Below the pieces are notes generated by a model, which worked only from the letters and a program-made list of their open reading frames with translations, ran no database searches and had not been told where the DNA came from. A stretch of DNA of 64,000 bases from Actinacidiphila glaucinigra (GTDB lineage: Bacteria; Actinomycetota; Actinomycetes; Streptomycetales; Streptomycetaceae). Made by a program: the position numbers and the translations under genes. Location: contig NZ_FZOF01000001.1 in assembly GCF_900188405.1 (NCBI RefSeq), positions 310,001-374,000 on the forward strand, given 5' to 3'. Positions within the stretch are counted from its first letter, which is position 1. Each line of letters opens with the position of its first letter. Positions 1 through 9,231 of this stretch are shown piece by piece.

Positions 1-1600
1 TCTCGTCGTAGCGCCAGTAGAGGTTGGCGCCGTCGGAGAGCACCGCCGCGGCGTAGCTGTTGCTGCCGGAGGCCACGGTGGCCGTGGCGGTGGAGGAGAG
101 CGGGCTGGTGTTGGTGCCGTCGCTCGCGCTGACCCGGTAGCTGTGGGTCGAGCCCACGGTCAGTCCGGTGTCGGTGAAGCTGAGCTGCGGCCGCACCCAC
201 GGCAGCGAGTTGCCGGAGGTGGTGTACACCGGGGTGGACGAGCCGTCCCGGTAGACCCGGTACGTCAGCGCGCTGTCGTCGTCGTCCAGGCTCGCCTGCC
301 AGCTCACCTTGACCTGCCCGGCCGCCAGGCTCGCCGCGCTCGCCTCGGGAGTGGTCGGGTTGCCGGTGTCGGGGCCGTTGGAGAAGCGGGTCAGGCCCTG
401 CTGCGGGGCGCCCTGGACGGTGGTGAACTCGCCGCCCACCCAGAGGTAGTCCTTGCCGCCCGCGGACGACACGGACATCACCCGCGGGCCGATGCTCTCA
501 CCGAGGCCGTCGTTGGTGTCCGGGAACCAGCCGAGCAGCTTCGGGTCGTCCACCGACTGCGCCAGCAGGTGCTTGCGCCGCTGGTTCGGGAAGGCGCCCA
601 TGCTGCTGCAGTCGTGCGCGTGCGAACCGCTGTACAGCACCGTCTGGTAGACGGCGAGCGACTGCGTCGCGCCGAGGCAGGTGTCGCGCCAGCGCTGGTC
701 GAAGTCGCTCAGGTCGAAGGCGGTGCGGCCGTCGAAGACACCGCCGCCGGTGCCCTCGTTGGCCACGTACAGGCCCGTCGCGTCGTCCGTGATGTCCTTG
801 ACGACCGAGGTGGCCGGGAAGAATCCCACCGGGTACGCCTTCGTCAGCGCGCCGGTGCCGGTGTCGACGACCGCCAGGGCGTGCGAGTCGGCGCCGCCGA
901 TGGTGTCGAAGTCACCGCCGATCATCACGTGGGAGCCGTCCCGGGCGGCCTGGACGGCCCGCCCCGGCTCGTCGCCCTGCGGGTCCCAGGCCTTCAGCGC
1001 CCCCGCAGTGGTCAGCGCGGCGAAGTACCGCCGGGACTGGCCGGCGACGGTGGTGAAGTCGCCGCCCATGTAGACGGTGTCCGCGGTCACGTCCAGCGCC
1101 CGTACGGTCGCGGAGATCCCCGGGTGGAAGGAGGCGACCGGCGTGCACGTCGCGATGTCGATGGCGGCCAGGCTGTTGACCTGGACGCCGTTGACGGAGC
1201 TGAAGTATCCACCCGCGTAGAGGGTGTCGCCGTCCGGCGAGACGGCCAGGGCGCGCACGGTTGCCGTGCTGCCCGGGCCGATCGTGAACGACAGGTGGCA
1301 GTCGGTCGGTGCGCCGGTCGCGGCGTCGAACGCCGCGAAGTTCACCGCGGACTGCTCGTTGGTGCCCGCGGCGCTGCCGGGCGGACGGACGGTGGAGAAG
1401 GTCCCGCCGGCGAAGACGACCCCCTCCGACTGGGCCATCGCCCAGACGATGCCGTTGGTCTGCCAGGTCGGGAGTTCGTCCGCGGTCATCGCCACCGGCG
1501 GGGTGAGCGCGGTCGCGGCCGGAGCCGCGGCCACCCCCATCCCCGCCAGAGCCCCCGCCACCAGTGTCCCGGCGGCGGTCATCGCCCCAAGTCTTCGCAT
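1..1600 (-). CDS. Secreted beta-propeller/FN3 protein, C-terminus beyond window
   Basis: No stop is reached before the left edge, so about 533 N-terminal residues are visible. The start ATG at 1600 follows a GGGGGG ribosome site. A signal peptide comes first (MRRLGAMTAAGTLVAGAL, ending near AAAPAATA). Then come at least five GGxFxxVxG-type motifs (AGGTFSTV, AGGYFSSVNG, MGGDFTTVAG, IGGDFDTIGG, VGGEFTTVQG), the spacing of a kelch-like or delta-60-type propeller. A fibronectin type III domain follows (NPTTPEASAASLAAGQVKVS to STATATVAS). The last visible residues (YAAAVLSDGANLYWRYDE) look like the start of a LamG/concanavalin-type sugar-binding domain. It is probably an extracellular adhesin or carbohydrate-binding protein; the substrate is unknown. 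Confidence 0.8.
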   Translation of the reverse strand, partial: MRRLGAMTAAGTLVAGALAGMGVAAAPAATALTPPVAMTADELPTWQTNGIVWAMAQSEGVVFAGGTFSTVRPPGSAAGTNEQSAVNFAAFDAATGAPTDCHLSFTIGPGSTATVRALAVSPDGDTLYAGGYFSSVNGVQVNSLAAIDIATCTPVASFHPGISATVRALDVTADTVYMGGDFTTVAGQSRRYFAALTTAGALKAWDPQGDEPGRAVQAARDGSHVMIGGDFDTIGGADSHALAVVDTGTGALTKAYPVGFFPATSVVKDITDDATGLYVANEGTGGGVFDGRTAFDLSDFDQRWRDTCLGATQSLAVYQTVLYSGSHAHDCSSMGAFPNQRRKHLLAQSVDDPKLLGWFPDTNDGLGESIGPRVMSVSSAGGKDYLWVGGEFTTVQGAPQQGLTRFSNGPDTGNPTTPEASAASLAAGQVKVSWQASLDDDDSALTYRVYRDGSSTPVYTTSGNSLPWVRPQLSFTDTGLTVGSTHSYRVSASDGTNTSPLSSTATATVASGSNSYAAAVLSDGANLYWRYDE

Positions 1601-1765
1601 GTGCCCCCCAAGGCCTCACTCGTGCACAAGCGGCCCATTCGCCCGCCTGTGGACGGCAGCGTAGGGGGATGTGAAGCTCCTCACGTGAAAGTTTGACGAA
1701 ATTGTGTTCACTCTTGGCTCGACCGGTCGTTGCCAGGGCTTAACTCGGCATCCCCCGGCGCGTGT

Positions 1766-2779
1766 TCAGCGGTCGATGCGCACGGTCACGCCGGCGAGCT
1801 GGTCCTCGACCTGCTTGCGGTCGGCGTCGACCATGATCCGGGCCAGCTCGTCGACCCGCACGGAGGGCTTCCAGCCGAGCAGTTCCTCCGCCTTGCTCGC
1901 GTCGCCGATCAGGGCGTCGACCTCGCTGGGGCGCTCGTACTTGGGGTCGTAGCGGACGTACTCCGCCCAGTCGAGGTCCACGTGCGCGAAGGCGGTCTCC
2001 ACGAACTGCCGTACGGTGGCGGCCTCGCCGGTGGCGACCACGTAGTCGTCCGGCTGGTCGCGCTGGAGCATCCGCCACATCGCGTCGACGTACTCGGGGG
2101 CGTAGCCCCAGTCCCGGACGGCGTCGAGGTTGCCCAGGTAGAGCCGGTCCTGCAGACCGGCCTTGATGCGGGCGACGGCGCGGGTGATCTTGCGGGTCAC
2201 GAAGGTCTCTCCGCGGCGCGGGGACTCGTGGTTGAAGAGGATGCCGTTGACCGCGAACATGTCGTACGCCTCGCGGTAGTTGACCGTCGCCCAGTAGCCG
2301 TAGACCTTGGCGCAGCCGTACGGGCTGCGGGGGTGGAAGGGCGTCTGCTCGTTCTGCGGCGGCGGGGTGGCGCCGAACATCTCGGAGGAGGAGGCCTGGT
2401 AGATCCGGGTCTCCACGCCGCTGGCCCGCACCGCCTCCAGCAGCCGCATCGAGCCGAGGCCGGTGACGTCCCCGGTGTAGAGCGGGGCGTCGAAGGACAC
2501 GCGGACATGGGACTGGGCGCCCAGGTTGTAGACCTCGTCGGGCCGCAGGTCGCGCAGGAGGTTCACCAGGGCCACGCCGTCGGAGAGGTCGGCGTGGTGG
2601 AGCACGAAGGAGCGGTTGGCCTCCTGCGGCCCCTGGTATATGTGGTCGATCCGCTCGGTGTTGAAGCTGGACGACCGTCTGACGAGGCCGTGCACGGTGT
2701 ACCCCTTGCCCAGCAGCAGCTCCGCCAGATAGGAGCCGTCCTGGCCGGTCACGCCGGTGATCAGGGCGCTCTTGCCCAT
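1766..2779 (-). CDS. gmd: GDP-mannose 4,6-dehydratase
   Basis: Converts GDP-mannose to GDP-4-keto-6-deoxymannose, the first step to GDP-L-fucose and related deoxyhexoses, in the cytoplasm. The 337-residue product has the short-chain dehydrogenase/epimerase NADP loop [11 protein letters not shown] near residue 8, the Gmd-typical [15 protein letters not shown] stretch, the SSEMFG catalytic segment and YGCAK (YxxxK). Length and ending match the family. The start at 2779 is chosen because GGGGGGAG lies 5-10 bases upstream; the frame stays open further but loses similarity. It is transcribed away from fcl, which does the next two steps, across a 95-bp shared promoter region. Confidence 0.95.
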   Translation of the reverse strand: MGKSALITGVTGQDGSYLAELLLGKGYTVHGLVRRSSSFNTERIDHIYQGPQEANRSFVLHHADLSDGVALVNLLRDLRPDEVYNLGAQSHVRVSFDAPLYTGDVTGLGSMRLLEAVRASGVETRIYQASSSEMFGATPPPQNEQTPFHPRSPYGCAKVYGYWATVNYREAYDMFAVNGILFNHESPRRGETFVTRKITRAVARIKAGLQDRLYLGNLDAVRDWGYAPEYVDAMWRMLQRDQPDDYVVATGEAATVRQFVETAFAHVDLDWAEYVRYDPKYERPSEVDALIGDASKAEELLGWKPSVRVDELARIMVDADRKQVEDQLAGVTVRIDR

Positions 2780-2832
2780 GCGATCTCCCCCCTTGGGTCG
2801 GTTATGTTTCTTTTGCGTACTGATGTTTGGAA

Positions 2833-2850
2833 TCACCCCCGGTGGGGTGA
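2833..2850. promoter_or_regulatory. Palindrome between gmd and fcl
   Basis: TCACCCC-CGGT-GGGGTGA is a perfect 7-bp inverted repeat in the middle of the 95-bp divergent gmd/fcl intergenic region. It could be an operator that co-regulates both genes. Protein binding is inferred only. A CAGAAT box at 2861-2866, 8 bases before the fcl ATG, could be a leaderless -10. Confidence 0.4.
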
Positions 2851-2874
2851 ACCCTCCTGGCAGAATTCGCTTCC

Positions 2875-3825
2875 ATGAGCGAAGCGAACGCACTCCTGCC
2901 CGACCGCGCCCGGATCTTCGTCGCGGGCCACCGCGGTCTGGTCGGATCGGCGGTGACCCGGCGGCTGACCGCCGACGGGCACGAGGTGATCACCCGCGGC
3001 CGCGGCGAACTCGATCTGCGCGACGCGGCGCGCACCGAGGCGTTCCTGAGGGAGCAGCGACCCGACGCGGTGGTGCTGGCGGCCGCCAAGGTCGGCGGCA
3101 TCATGGCCAACAGCACCTACCCGGTGCAGTTCCTCGAGGACAATCTGCGCATCCAGCTGAGCGTGATCGCCGGGGCGCACGCGGCCGGGGTGGGCCGGCT
3201 GCTCTTCCTGGGCTCCTCGTGCATCTACCCCAAGCACGCGCCGCAGCCGATCAGCGAGGACGCCCTGCTGACCGGCCCGCTGGAGCCGACCAACGAGGCG
3301 TACGCGCTCGCCAAGATCGCCGGCATCGTCCAGGTGCAGTCCTACCGGCGGCAGTACGGCGCCTCGTTCGTCTCCGCGATGCCGACCAACCTGTACGGTC
3401 CCGGCGACAACTTCGACCTCGAGACCTCGCACGTGCTGCCCGCGCTCATCCGCCGCTTCCACGAGGCGCGGCGCGACGGCGCCCCCGAGGTGGTGCTCTG
3501 GGGCTCCGGCAGCCCGCGCCGCGAATTCCTGCACGTCGACGACCTCGCCGCCGCGTGCGCGGTGCTGCTGCGCGCGTACGACGGCGAGGAGCCGGTCAAC
3601 ATCGGCTGCGGCGACGACCTGACGATCCGTGAACTGGCCGAGACCGTACGGGAGGTCACCGGCTACGAGGGCGCCGTCGCCTGGGACACCTCCAAGCCCG
3701 ACGGCACCCCGCGCAAGCTGCTGGACATCTCCCGTCTCTCCTCCCTCGGCTGGAAGCCGCAGATCCCGCTGCGGGACGGGATCGCCGCCACCTACCGCTG
3801 GTGGAGGGACGATTGCGCTGTCTGA
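2875..3825 (+). CDS. fcl: GDP-L-fucose synthase
   Basis: A bifunctional 3,5-epimerase/4-reductase that turns GDP-4-keto-6-deoxymannose into GDP-L-fucose. The 316 residues begin with a Rossmann segment [13 protein letters not shown]. The family-specific [29 protein letters not shown] (YxxxK) and [13 protein letters not shown] all follow. ATG 2875 follows a CAGAAT box (2861-2866), so the message may have almost no leader. It is divergent from gmd, its pathway partner. The stop at 3823-3825 is three bases from the stop of the convergent sugar transferase, with no room for a separate terminator. The sugar is probably for an exopolysaccharide or a glycosylated product. Confidence 0.95.
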   Translation: MSEANALLPDRARIFVAGHRGLVGSAVTRRLTADGHEVITRGRGELDLRDAARTEAFLREQRPDAVVLAAAKVGGIMANSTYPVQFLEDNLRIQLSVIAGAHAAGVGRLLFLGSSCIYPKHAPQPISEDALLTGPLEPTNEAYALAKIAGIVQVQSYRRQYGASFVSAMPTNLYGPGDNFDLETSHVLPALIRRFHEARRDGAPEVVLWGSGSPRREFLHVDDLAAACAVLLRAYDGEEPVNIGCGDDLTIRELAETVREVTGYEGAVAWDTSKPDGTPRKLLDISRLSSLGWKPQIPLRDGIAATYRWWRDDCAV

Positions 3826-3828
3826 CAT

Positions 3829-5310
3829 TCAGTACGCTCCGCGGCCGTCCACGACGGCCCGGAACGTGCGGGCCATCACGTCGACGTCGCTGGTGAAGGT
3901 CCAGTTGTCGACGTACCGGAGGTCCAGCTGAAGCGTTTCGTCCCAGGAGAGGTCCGAGCGCCCGCTGACCTGCCACAGGCCCGTCAGGCCGGGCTTCACC
4001 GACAGCCGGCGCAGCGCGATCTCGTCGTAGCGGGCGACCTCCTCCGGCAGCGGGGGGCGCGGGCCCACGAGCGACATCTCGCCCCGCAGCACATTGATCA
4101 GCTGCGGCAGTTCGTCCAGTGAGCAGCGGCGAAGGATCCGCCCGATCCGTGTCACGCGCGGGTCGCGGCGCATCTTGAACATCAGGCCGTCGCTCTCGTT
4201 GGCGGAAGCCAGTTCGGGCTTGCGGTCGTCCGCGTCCGTCACCATCGTGCGGAACTTCCACATGGTGAAGGGCACGCAGTCCACCCCGTGGCGGATCTGC
4301 TGGTAGAACACCGGCCCCTTGGAGCCGAGCCGGATGGCCGCCGCGATGAGGCCGAACAGCGGGGAGAGCAGCAGCAGTCCGACGCCGGCGCCGGCGCGGT
4401 CCAGTACCTCCTTCAGGCCCACCTGGACCCCGCGCCGCAGTGGCGGGCTGATGTGCAGCAGGGTGAGCCCGGCGGCGGAGGTGAGTTCGACCCTGCGCAC
4501 CGCGACGTCGGTGAGGCCCGGGAGCACGGCCAGCGGGATGCCCGCGTCGTGCACGGCCCACGAGAGCTGCCGCAGGCGTTCACCGGCCATCCGCGGTCCG
4601 GGTGCGACCAGCACCAGGTCGGCGCCGAGTTCCCGCGCCGCGGTCAGCACCGCGCCGGAGTCGGCGCTCGGCCGCGCCGGTGCCAGCGACTCCAGCCGGG
4701 CGGCCACGGGGGCGCCGCACTCCAGATTGGCCAGCCCGACGGGGATGGCGCCGACCACGACGTACTCGTGGTCGGTGCGCGCGGCCAGCTGGTCGACGAC
4801 GTAGTCGGCCGCGCTCGGCTCGCCGATCACCAGGATGCGGCGCACCGCGTGCGCCTCACGCCGGGAGGCCAGCAGGTGACGGTAGGTCAGTTTGCGGCAG
4901 GCTGTGGTCAGCAGCAGACCCGGGGTGAGGGCGAGGAGGGCCACGGACGGTTCGGACTGTTCGCCGAGCAGCGCGCGGACGACCGCGAGCACGCCGAGCA
5001 GGACCATCCAGTCGTAGACCACGGACAGTCCGCTGCGCGACTCGCCGAGTGCGCGCTGGGTGTACCGGCGCCGGGCGGTCTGGACGATCAGCCAGGCCGC
5101 CGCGGCGGTCACGGCGCACAGCACCGGGTGCGGCTGGAACGTTGCGTCGAAGACGGCCCCGACCGGGAGCGCGATCCCCATCGCGTCCGTGACGAGCGCC
5201 GCCGGCAGATACCAGCGCGCCTTGTCGCTCAGCCCGCGCGGGGTGGCCGTGCGGCCGCGCGCGGGAGACGTATCTATCGGGCCTGAATTGGGTATACCGA
5301 CACGCCGCAT
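3829..5310 (-). CDS. Exopolysaccharide polyprenyl glycosylphosphotransferase (initiating sugar transferase)
   Basis: Membrane enzyme expected to move a sugar-1-phosphate from a nucleotide sugar onto undecaprenyl phosphate, the first step of exopolysaccharide repeat assembly. The 493 residues have an N-terminal group of hydrophobic helices (about 20-120), a CoA-binding-like Rossmann middle region (ILVIGEPSAADYVV) and a C-terminal bacterial sugar transferase domain. That domain shows FTMWKFRTM, DELPQLINVLRGEMSLVGPR and GLTGLWQVSGRS. ATG 5310 is chosen because GGGGGG lies just upstream. Proximity to gmd/fcl suggests a fucose- or deoxyhexose-containing polymer, but no Wzx, Wzy or glycosyltransferase genes are in the window. 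Confidence 0.92.
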   Translation of the reverse strand: MRRVGIPNSGPIDTSPARGRTATPRGLSDKARWYLPAALVTDAMGIALPVGAVFDATFQPHPVLCAVTAAAAWLIVQTARRRYTQRALGESRSGLSVVYDWMVLLGVLAVVRALLGEQSEPSVALLALTPGLLLTTACRKLTYRHLLASRREAHAVRRILVIGEPSAADYVVDQLAARTDHEYVVVGAIPVGLANLECGAPVAARLESLAPARPSADSGAVLTAARELGADLVLVAPGPRMAGERLRQLSWAVHDAGIPLAVLPGLTDVAVRRVELTSAAGLTLLHISPPLRRGVQVGLKEVLDRAGAGVGLLLLSPLFGLIAAAIRLGSKGPVFYQQIRHGVDCVPFTMWKFRTMVTDADDRKPELASANESDGLMFKMRRDPRVTRIGRILRRCSLDELPQLINVLRGEMSLVGPRPPLPEEVARYDEIALRRLSVKPGLTGLWQVSGRSDLSWDETLQLDLRYVDNWTFTSDVDVMARTFRAVVDGRGAY

Positions 5311-5713
5311 GGACCCCCCTGGCACAACGCGACAAAAGTGGCACACCCGCTACTTCCCCAAGCAGCCGTGCGCCGTAGTAACCCGGAACGCTATGCCAAA
5401 CAGTTGTGCGTTCGCTGCGGTTTACGAAATTTCGGAGGCCAGTTGTCCTGAAGTTCACATTCGGCTTGATCTGTCCGCTGGAGGGTCCTGTGATGCGGTA
5501 CGTCGCCGTCTGGGGATCGTTCCTGATCGTAAGGGGTTGAGGGCGCCCTGTCCGCGCTCCTGACACGCTCCGGCGGGCGGTTCGCGCGCCCCCCGCCCGA
5601 GGGCGGTGCCCGCCGCCCTTTCGTATACGGGCGCGCGCTGTCGGAACCGCTCGTTCCGGGACGGGTGGGGGGAGGGTGACAGAGCGGACGGACCGGGTCA
5701 GTATGGTGTGGCC
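5311..5713. promoter_or_regulatory. Divergent intergenic region; leaderless-type promoter for ABC genes
   Basis: About 400 bp without a gene. At the right end TATGGT (5702-5707) stands six bases before ATG 5714, the arrangement of a leaderless Streptomyces promoter. The left half is unusually AT-rich (around 5385-5470), as expected for a promoter of the sugar transferase, but no clear -35/-10 pair could be fixed. The middle, 5560-5660, is very GC-rich and shows nothing I can name. Confidence 0.45.
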
Positions 5714-7444
5714 ATGCCAGGCAGTCACACTGCTCCCACCGCCAGGGACATCGGCAGTCCGGTCCGGTTCCTGTGGTGGCTGGTCGTCAGCCAGCGCCGC
5801 CGCGTGGCCCTCGGCGCGCTGCTGGGCAGCACATGGATGGCGAGCCTGGCCCTGTCGCCCTACCTGCTCTCACGCGCCGTCGACGACGGCCTGCGCGCCG
5901 ACGACCGCGGCGCCCTCGCCGGGTGGTCCGCGGCGCTCCTCGCCGGCGGCGCGGTCACGGCGTGGCTCGGCATCGCCCGGCACCGGACCATGACCAAGGT
6001 CCGGATGGACGCCTCCTTCCGCACCGTCCGGGTCACCGTGGCGCACGCGACGCGCCTCGGCGCCACCCTGCCGCGCCGGGTCACCGCGGGCGAGGTCGTC
6101 GCCATCGGCATGAGCGACGTGCAGGCCATCGCCCAGTCGCTCACCGTGACCGGACCCGGGCTCGGCGCCGTCGTCGCGTACGTGGCGGTCGCGGTGCTCC
6201 TGCTGTCCATATCCCCGCTGCTCGCCGCCGTGGTGCTGGCCGGAGTGCCGCTGCTGGCCGGCACCGTCGGGCCGCTGCTGCGCCGGCTGCAGGGCGTCGG
6301 CGCCGGCTACCGCGAGCAACAGGGCGCGCTGACCGCTCGGTTGGTCGACGTGGTGACCGGACTGCGGGTACTGGGCGGCCTCGGCGGCAAGGAGGCGTAC
6401 GCCGTGCGCTACGGCGCCGACTCCGCGGCGCTGCGCGAACAGGGCTACCGGGTCGGCGCCGTGACCAGCTGGGTCGGCGCCCTCGGCAACGGGCTTCCCG
6501 CGCTCTTCCTCGCGGTCGTGACCTGGCTGGCGGCGCGGATGGCCGCGGAGGGCACGATCAGCGTCGGCGACCTCGTCGCCGTCTACGGCTACGTCGCCGT
6601 GCTGGTCGTCCCGGTGGCGTCCTTCATCGAGGGCGGCGCCGACCTGGCCCGGGCCACCGTCGCCGCCCGGCGGGTCACCCGCTTCCTCGCCCTGCGGCCC
6701 GAGCACGCCGACGACCCCGAACGGGCCCCCGCCCCCGCCCCCGCCCCCGTCCCCGGCGCACCCGCCGTCCTGCGCGACCCCGGCTCCGGCGTCGAGGTCC
6801 GCCCCGGACTGCTGACCGCGCTCGCCGCCACCCGCCCCGAGGACGCCGTCGCCGTCGTCGACCGGCTCGGCCGCTTCGCCCCCTCCGACGCGACCTGGGG
6901 CGACGTCCGGCTGGACGCCCTCCCCGTCGGGCCGCTCCGCGACCGGGTCCTCGTCGCGGACAACGAGGCCGACCTCTTCGCCGGCACCGTCCGCGAGGTC
7001 GTCGCCGGACGCCACGAGCCCGCCGACGACGCGATCCGCGCGGCCGTACGTGCCGCCGCGGCGGGCGACGTCGTCGACGCCCTGCCCGACGGCCTCGGTT
7101 CCGCCGTCGCCGCGCAGGGCCGCGACCTCTCCGGCGGCCAGCGCCAGCGCCTGCGGCTCGCCCGCGCCCTGCACGCCGCCCCGGACACCCTGCTCGCCGT
7201 CGAACCCACCTCCGCCGTCGACGCCCACACCGAGGTCGCGATGGCCGCCGGGCTCCGCGCCGCACGGCGGGGCCGCACGACCCTGGTCACCACGACGTCC
7301 CCGCTCGTGCTCGAACAGGCCGACGTCGTCGTGTTCCTCGTCGACGGCAAGGCGGCCGCCACCGGCGCGCATCACGACCTGCTGCGCGACGAGGCCGGCT
7401 ACCGGGCGCTGGTGGCGCGGGGCGCGGGCGAGGTGGCGGGGTGA
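5714..7444 (+). CDS. ABC exporter half-transporter, degenerate nucleotide site
   Basis: First half of a heterodimeric type IV ABC exporter (576 residues). A six-helix transmembrane domain occupies about 25-330 and an ATPase domain 380-570. The signature LSGGQRQRLRLARAL is intact at 472-476. The other ATP-site elements are lost. The Walker A position reads ALAATRPEDA instead of GxxGxGKS, Walker B has Val496 in place of Asp before Glu497, and the switch-loop His is replaced (TTTSP). This half cannot bind ATP canonically but can offer its signature to the partner site. The stop overlaps the partner start by one base (TGATG), so translation is probably coupled. Start ATG 5714 fits a leaderless promoter. 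Substrate unknown. Confidence 0.9.
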   Translation: MPGSHTAPTARDIGSPVRFLWWLVVSQRRRVALGALLGSTWMASLALSPYLLSRAVDDGLRADDRGALAGWSAALLAGGAVTAWLGIARHRTMTKVRMDASFRTVRVTVAHATRLGATLPRRVTAGEVVAIGMSDVQAIAQSLTVTGPGLGAVVAYVAVAVLLLSISPLLAAVVLAGVPLLAGTVGPLLRRLQGVGAGYREQQGALTARLVDVVTGLRVLGGLGGKEAYAVRYGADSAALREQGYRVGAVTSWVGALGNGLPALFLAVVTWLAARMAAEGTISVGDLVAVYGYVAVLVVPVASFIEGGADLARATVAARRVTRFLALRPEHADDPERAPAPAPAPVPGAPAVLRDPGSGVEVRPGLLTALAATRPEDAVAVVDRLGRFAPSDATWGDVRLDALPVGPLRDRVLVADNEADLFAGTVREVVAGRHEPADDAIRAAVRAAAAGDVVDALPDGLGSAVAAQGRDLSGGQRQRLRLARALHAAPDTLLAVEPTSAVDAHTEVAMAAGLRAARRGRTTLVTTTSPLVLEQADVVVFLVDGKAAATGAHHDLLRDEAGYRALVARGAGEVAG

Positions 7445-9231
7445 TGGCGGACGTACTGCCGGTCGCCGACCGTGCGCGGGTCCGCCGTGCGGCCCTGGGC
7501 GAACTCCGCGCCGACCGCCGCGCTTTCATCGGCGTGCTCGTCCTCAACGCGCTGGCCGCGGCCGCCGGCCTCGCCGGGCCGCGGCTGCTCGGCGCGATCG
7601 TCGACACCGTCAAGGACGCGCCCGGCCGGGCCGCCCTCGCCTCCGTGGACCGGCTGGCGCTCGCCATCGCCGCCTGCACGGTGCTGCAGATCCTGCTGTC
7701 CCGGCAGGCGCTCAGGGCGGGCGCCCGCTTCGGCGAGCGCACCGCGGCCCGGATCCGCGAACGCTTCCTCGACCGCACCCTCGCGCTGCCCGCCGCCACC
7801 GTCGAGCGGGTCCCCACCGGCGACCTGGCCGCACGCGGCACCACCGACGTCACCGCCGTCGCGGTCACGCTGCGCGACGCGGTGCCCGAGGTCCTCGTCT
7901 CCTGCGTGCAGGTGCTGTTCGTCGTCGGCGCCGTCGTCCTGCTCGACCCGCTGCTCGGGCTGTGCGGGTCGGCCGGCATGGCGGTGATGGGGGTCGCCCT
8001 GCGCTGGTACCTGCGCCGGGCCCGCGCCGCCTACCTCGCCGAGGGCGGGGCCAACTCGGCGCTCGCCGAGGAACTGTCGGCCACGGCGGCAGGGGCCCGC
8101 ACCGTCGAGGCGCTCGGTCTGCAGGCACGCCGCGTCGCGAAGGCCGAGACGGCCATCGAGGAGGCCCGCCGCACCCGGCTGCGCACGCTCCGGCTGCGCA
8201 CGGTGCTCTTCCCGGCCGTGGACGTCTCCTACACGCTGCCGGTCGTGTGCGTGCTGCTGGCCGGCGGCGCCCTGCACCAGCGGGGCGCCGTGTCCCTCGG
8301 CACCGTGATCGCCTCGGCGATCTACCTGCGGCAGCTGGCCGGGCCGCTGGACAACCTGCTGCTGTGGGTCGAGCACCTGCAGGGCAGCGCCGCGTCGTAC
8401 GCACGCGTCGAGGGCCTGGCGATGGTCCCCGCGGCCGGGCCGCCCACCACGGCCGTGCCCGCCGGCGGCCGCATCGAGGTCACGGACGTCCGGTACGCGT
8501 ACGGCCACGGCGGCGACGTGCTGCACGGCGTCGACCTGGACGTACGGCCCGGGGAACGGCTCGCCGTGGTCGGCCCGTCCGGGGCCGGCAAGTCCACCCT
8601 GGGGCGGCTGCTCGCGGGCGTCGACCGCCCCCGCAGCGGGGCGGTCACCGTCGGCGGCGTGCCGGTCGCCGACCTCGCCCCGGACGAACTGCGCCGCCAG
8701 GTCGTCCTGGTCACCCAGGAGCACCACGTCTTCCACGGCACGCTCCGCGACAACCTCCTCATCGCCGCGCCGGCCGCCGCCGACACCGAGCTGCGCGCGG
8801 CGCTCGCCGCCGTCGACGCGGCCTGGGCCGACGACCTGCCCGACGGTCTCGACACCGCACTCGGCGCCGGCGCCCACTCCCTCGGCGGCGCCCAGGCGCA
8901 GCAACTCGCCCTGGCCCGGGTCGTCCTGGCCGATCCCCACACCCTGGTCCTGGACGAGGCCACCGCCCTGCTCGACCCGACGACGGCGCGCAGCACCGAG
9001 CGCGCCCTCGCCGGCGTGCTGCGCGGCCGCACGGTCATCGCCATCGCCCACCGGCTGCAGACCGCCCACGACGCGGACCGCGTGGCCGTGATGGACCGCG
9101 GGGTGGTCACCGAACTCGGCACCCACCACGACCTGGTGGCCGCCGGCGGCGCCTACGCCGCGCTGTGGCGCTCCTGGCACGGTACGGCGGACGCCCCGCG
9201 GACCTCGGCCCAGGGCGCCCGCCCGGTCTAG
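7444..9231 (+). CDS. ABC exporter half-transporter, catalytic ATPase partner
   Basis: Second half of the heterodimer, 595 residues, starting one base inside the upstream stop. The membrane domain spans about 25-330. The nucleotide domain has intact Walker A (GPSGAGKS, 377-384), Walker B (LVLDEATA, Asp504-Glu505) and H-loop (AIAHRL, His536). Its signature is degraded to SLGGAQ (479-484). Together with the partner this gives one complete composite ATP site, made of this Walker A/B/H plus the partner LSGGQ, and one dead site. It converges with the next gene; the two stop codons share the palindrome CTAG at 9228-9231. Drug, lipid or peptide export is likely; the substrate is not deducible. Confidence 0.92.
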   Translation: MADVLPVADRARVRRAALGELRADRRAFIGVLVLNALAAAAGLAGPRLLGAIVDTVKDAPGRAALASVDRLALAIAACTVLQILLSRQALRAGARFGERTAARIRERFLDRTLALPAATVERVPTGDLAARGTTDVTAVAVTLRDAVPEVLVSCVQVLFVVGAVVLLDPLLGLCGSAGMAVMGVALRWYLRRARAAYLAEGGANSALAEELSATAAGARTVEALGLQARRVAKAETAIEEARRTRLRTLRLRTVLFPAVDVSYTLPVVCVLLAGGALHQRGAVSLGTVIASAIYLRQLAGPLDNLLLWVEHLQGSAASYARVEGLAMVPAAGPPTTAVPAGGRIEVTDVRYAYGHGGDVLHGVDLDVRPGERLAVVGPSGAGKSTLGRLLAGVDRPRSGAVTVGGVPVADLAPDELRRQVVLVTQEHHVFHGTLRDNLLIAAPAAADTELRAALAAVDAAWADDLPDGLDTALGAGAHSLGGAQAQQLALARVVLADPHTLVLDEATALLDPTTARSTERALAGVLRGRTVIAIAHRLQTAHDADRVAVMDRGVVTELGTHHDLVAAGGAYAALWRSWHGTADAPRTSAQGARPV

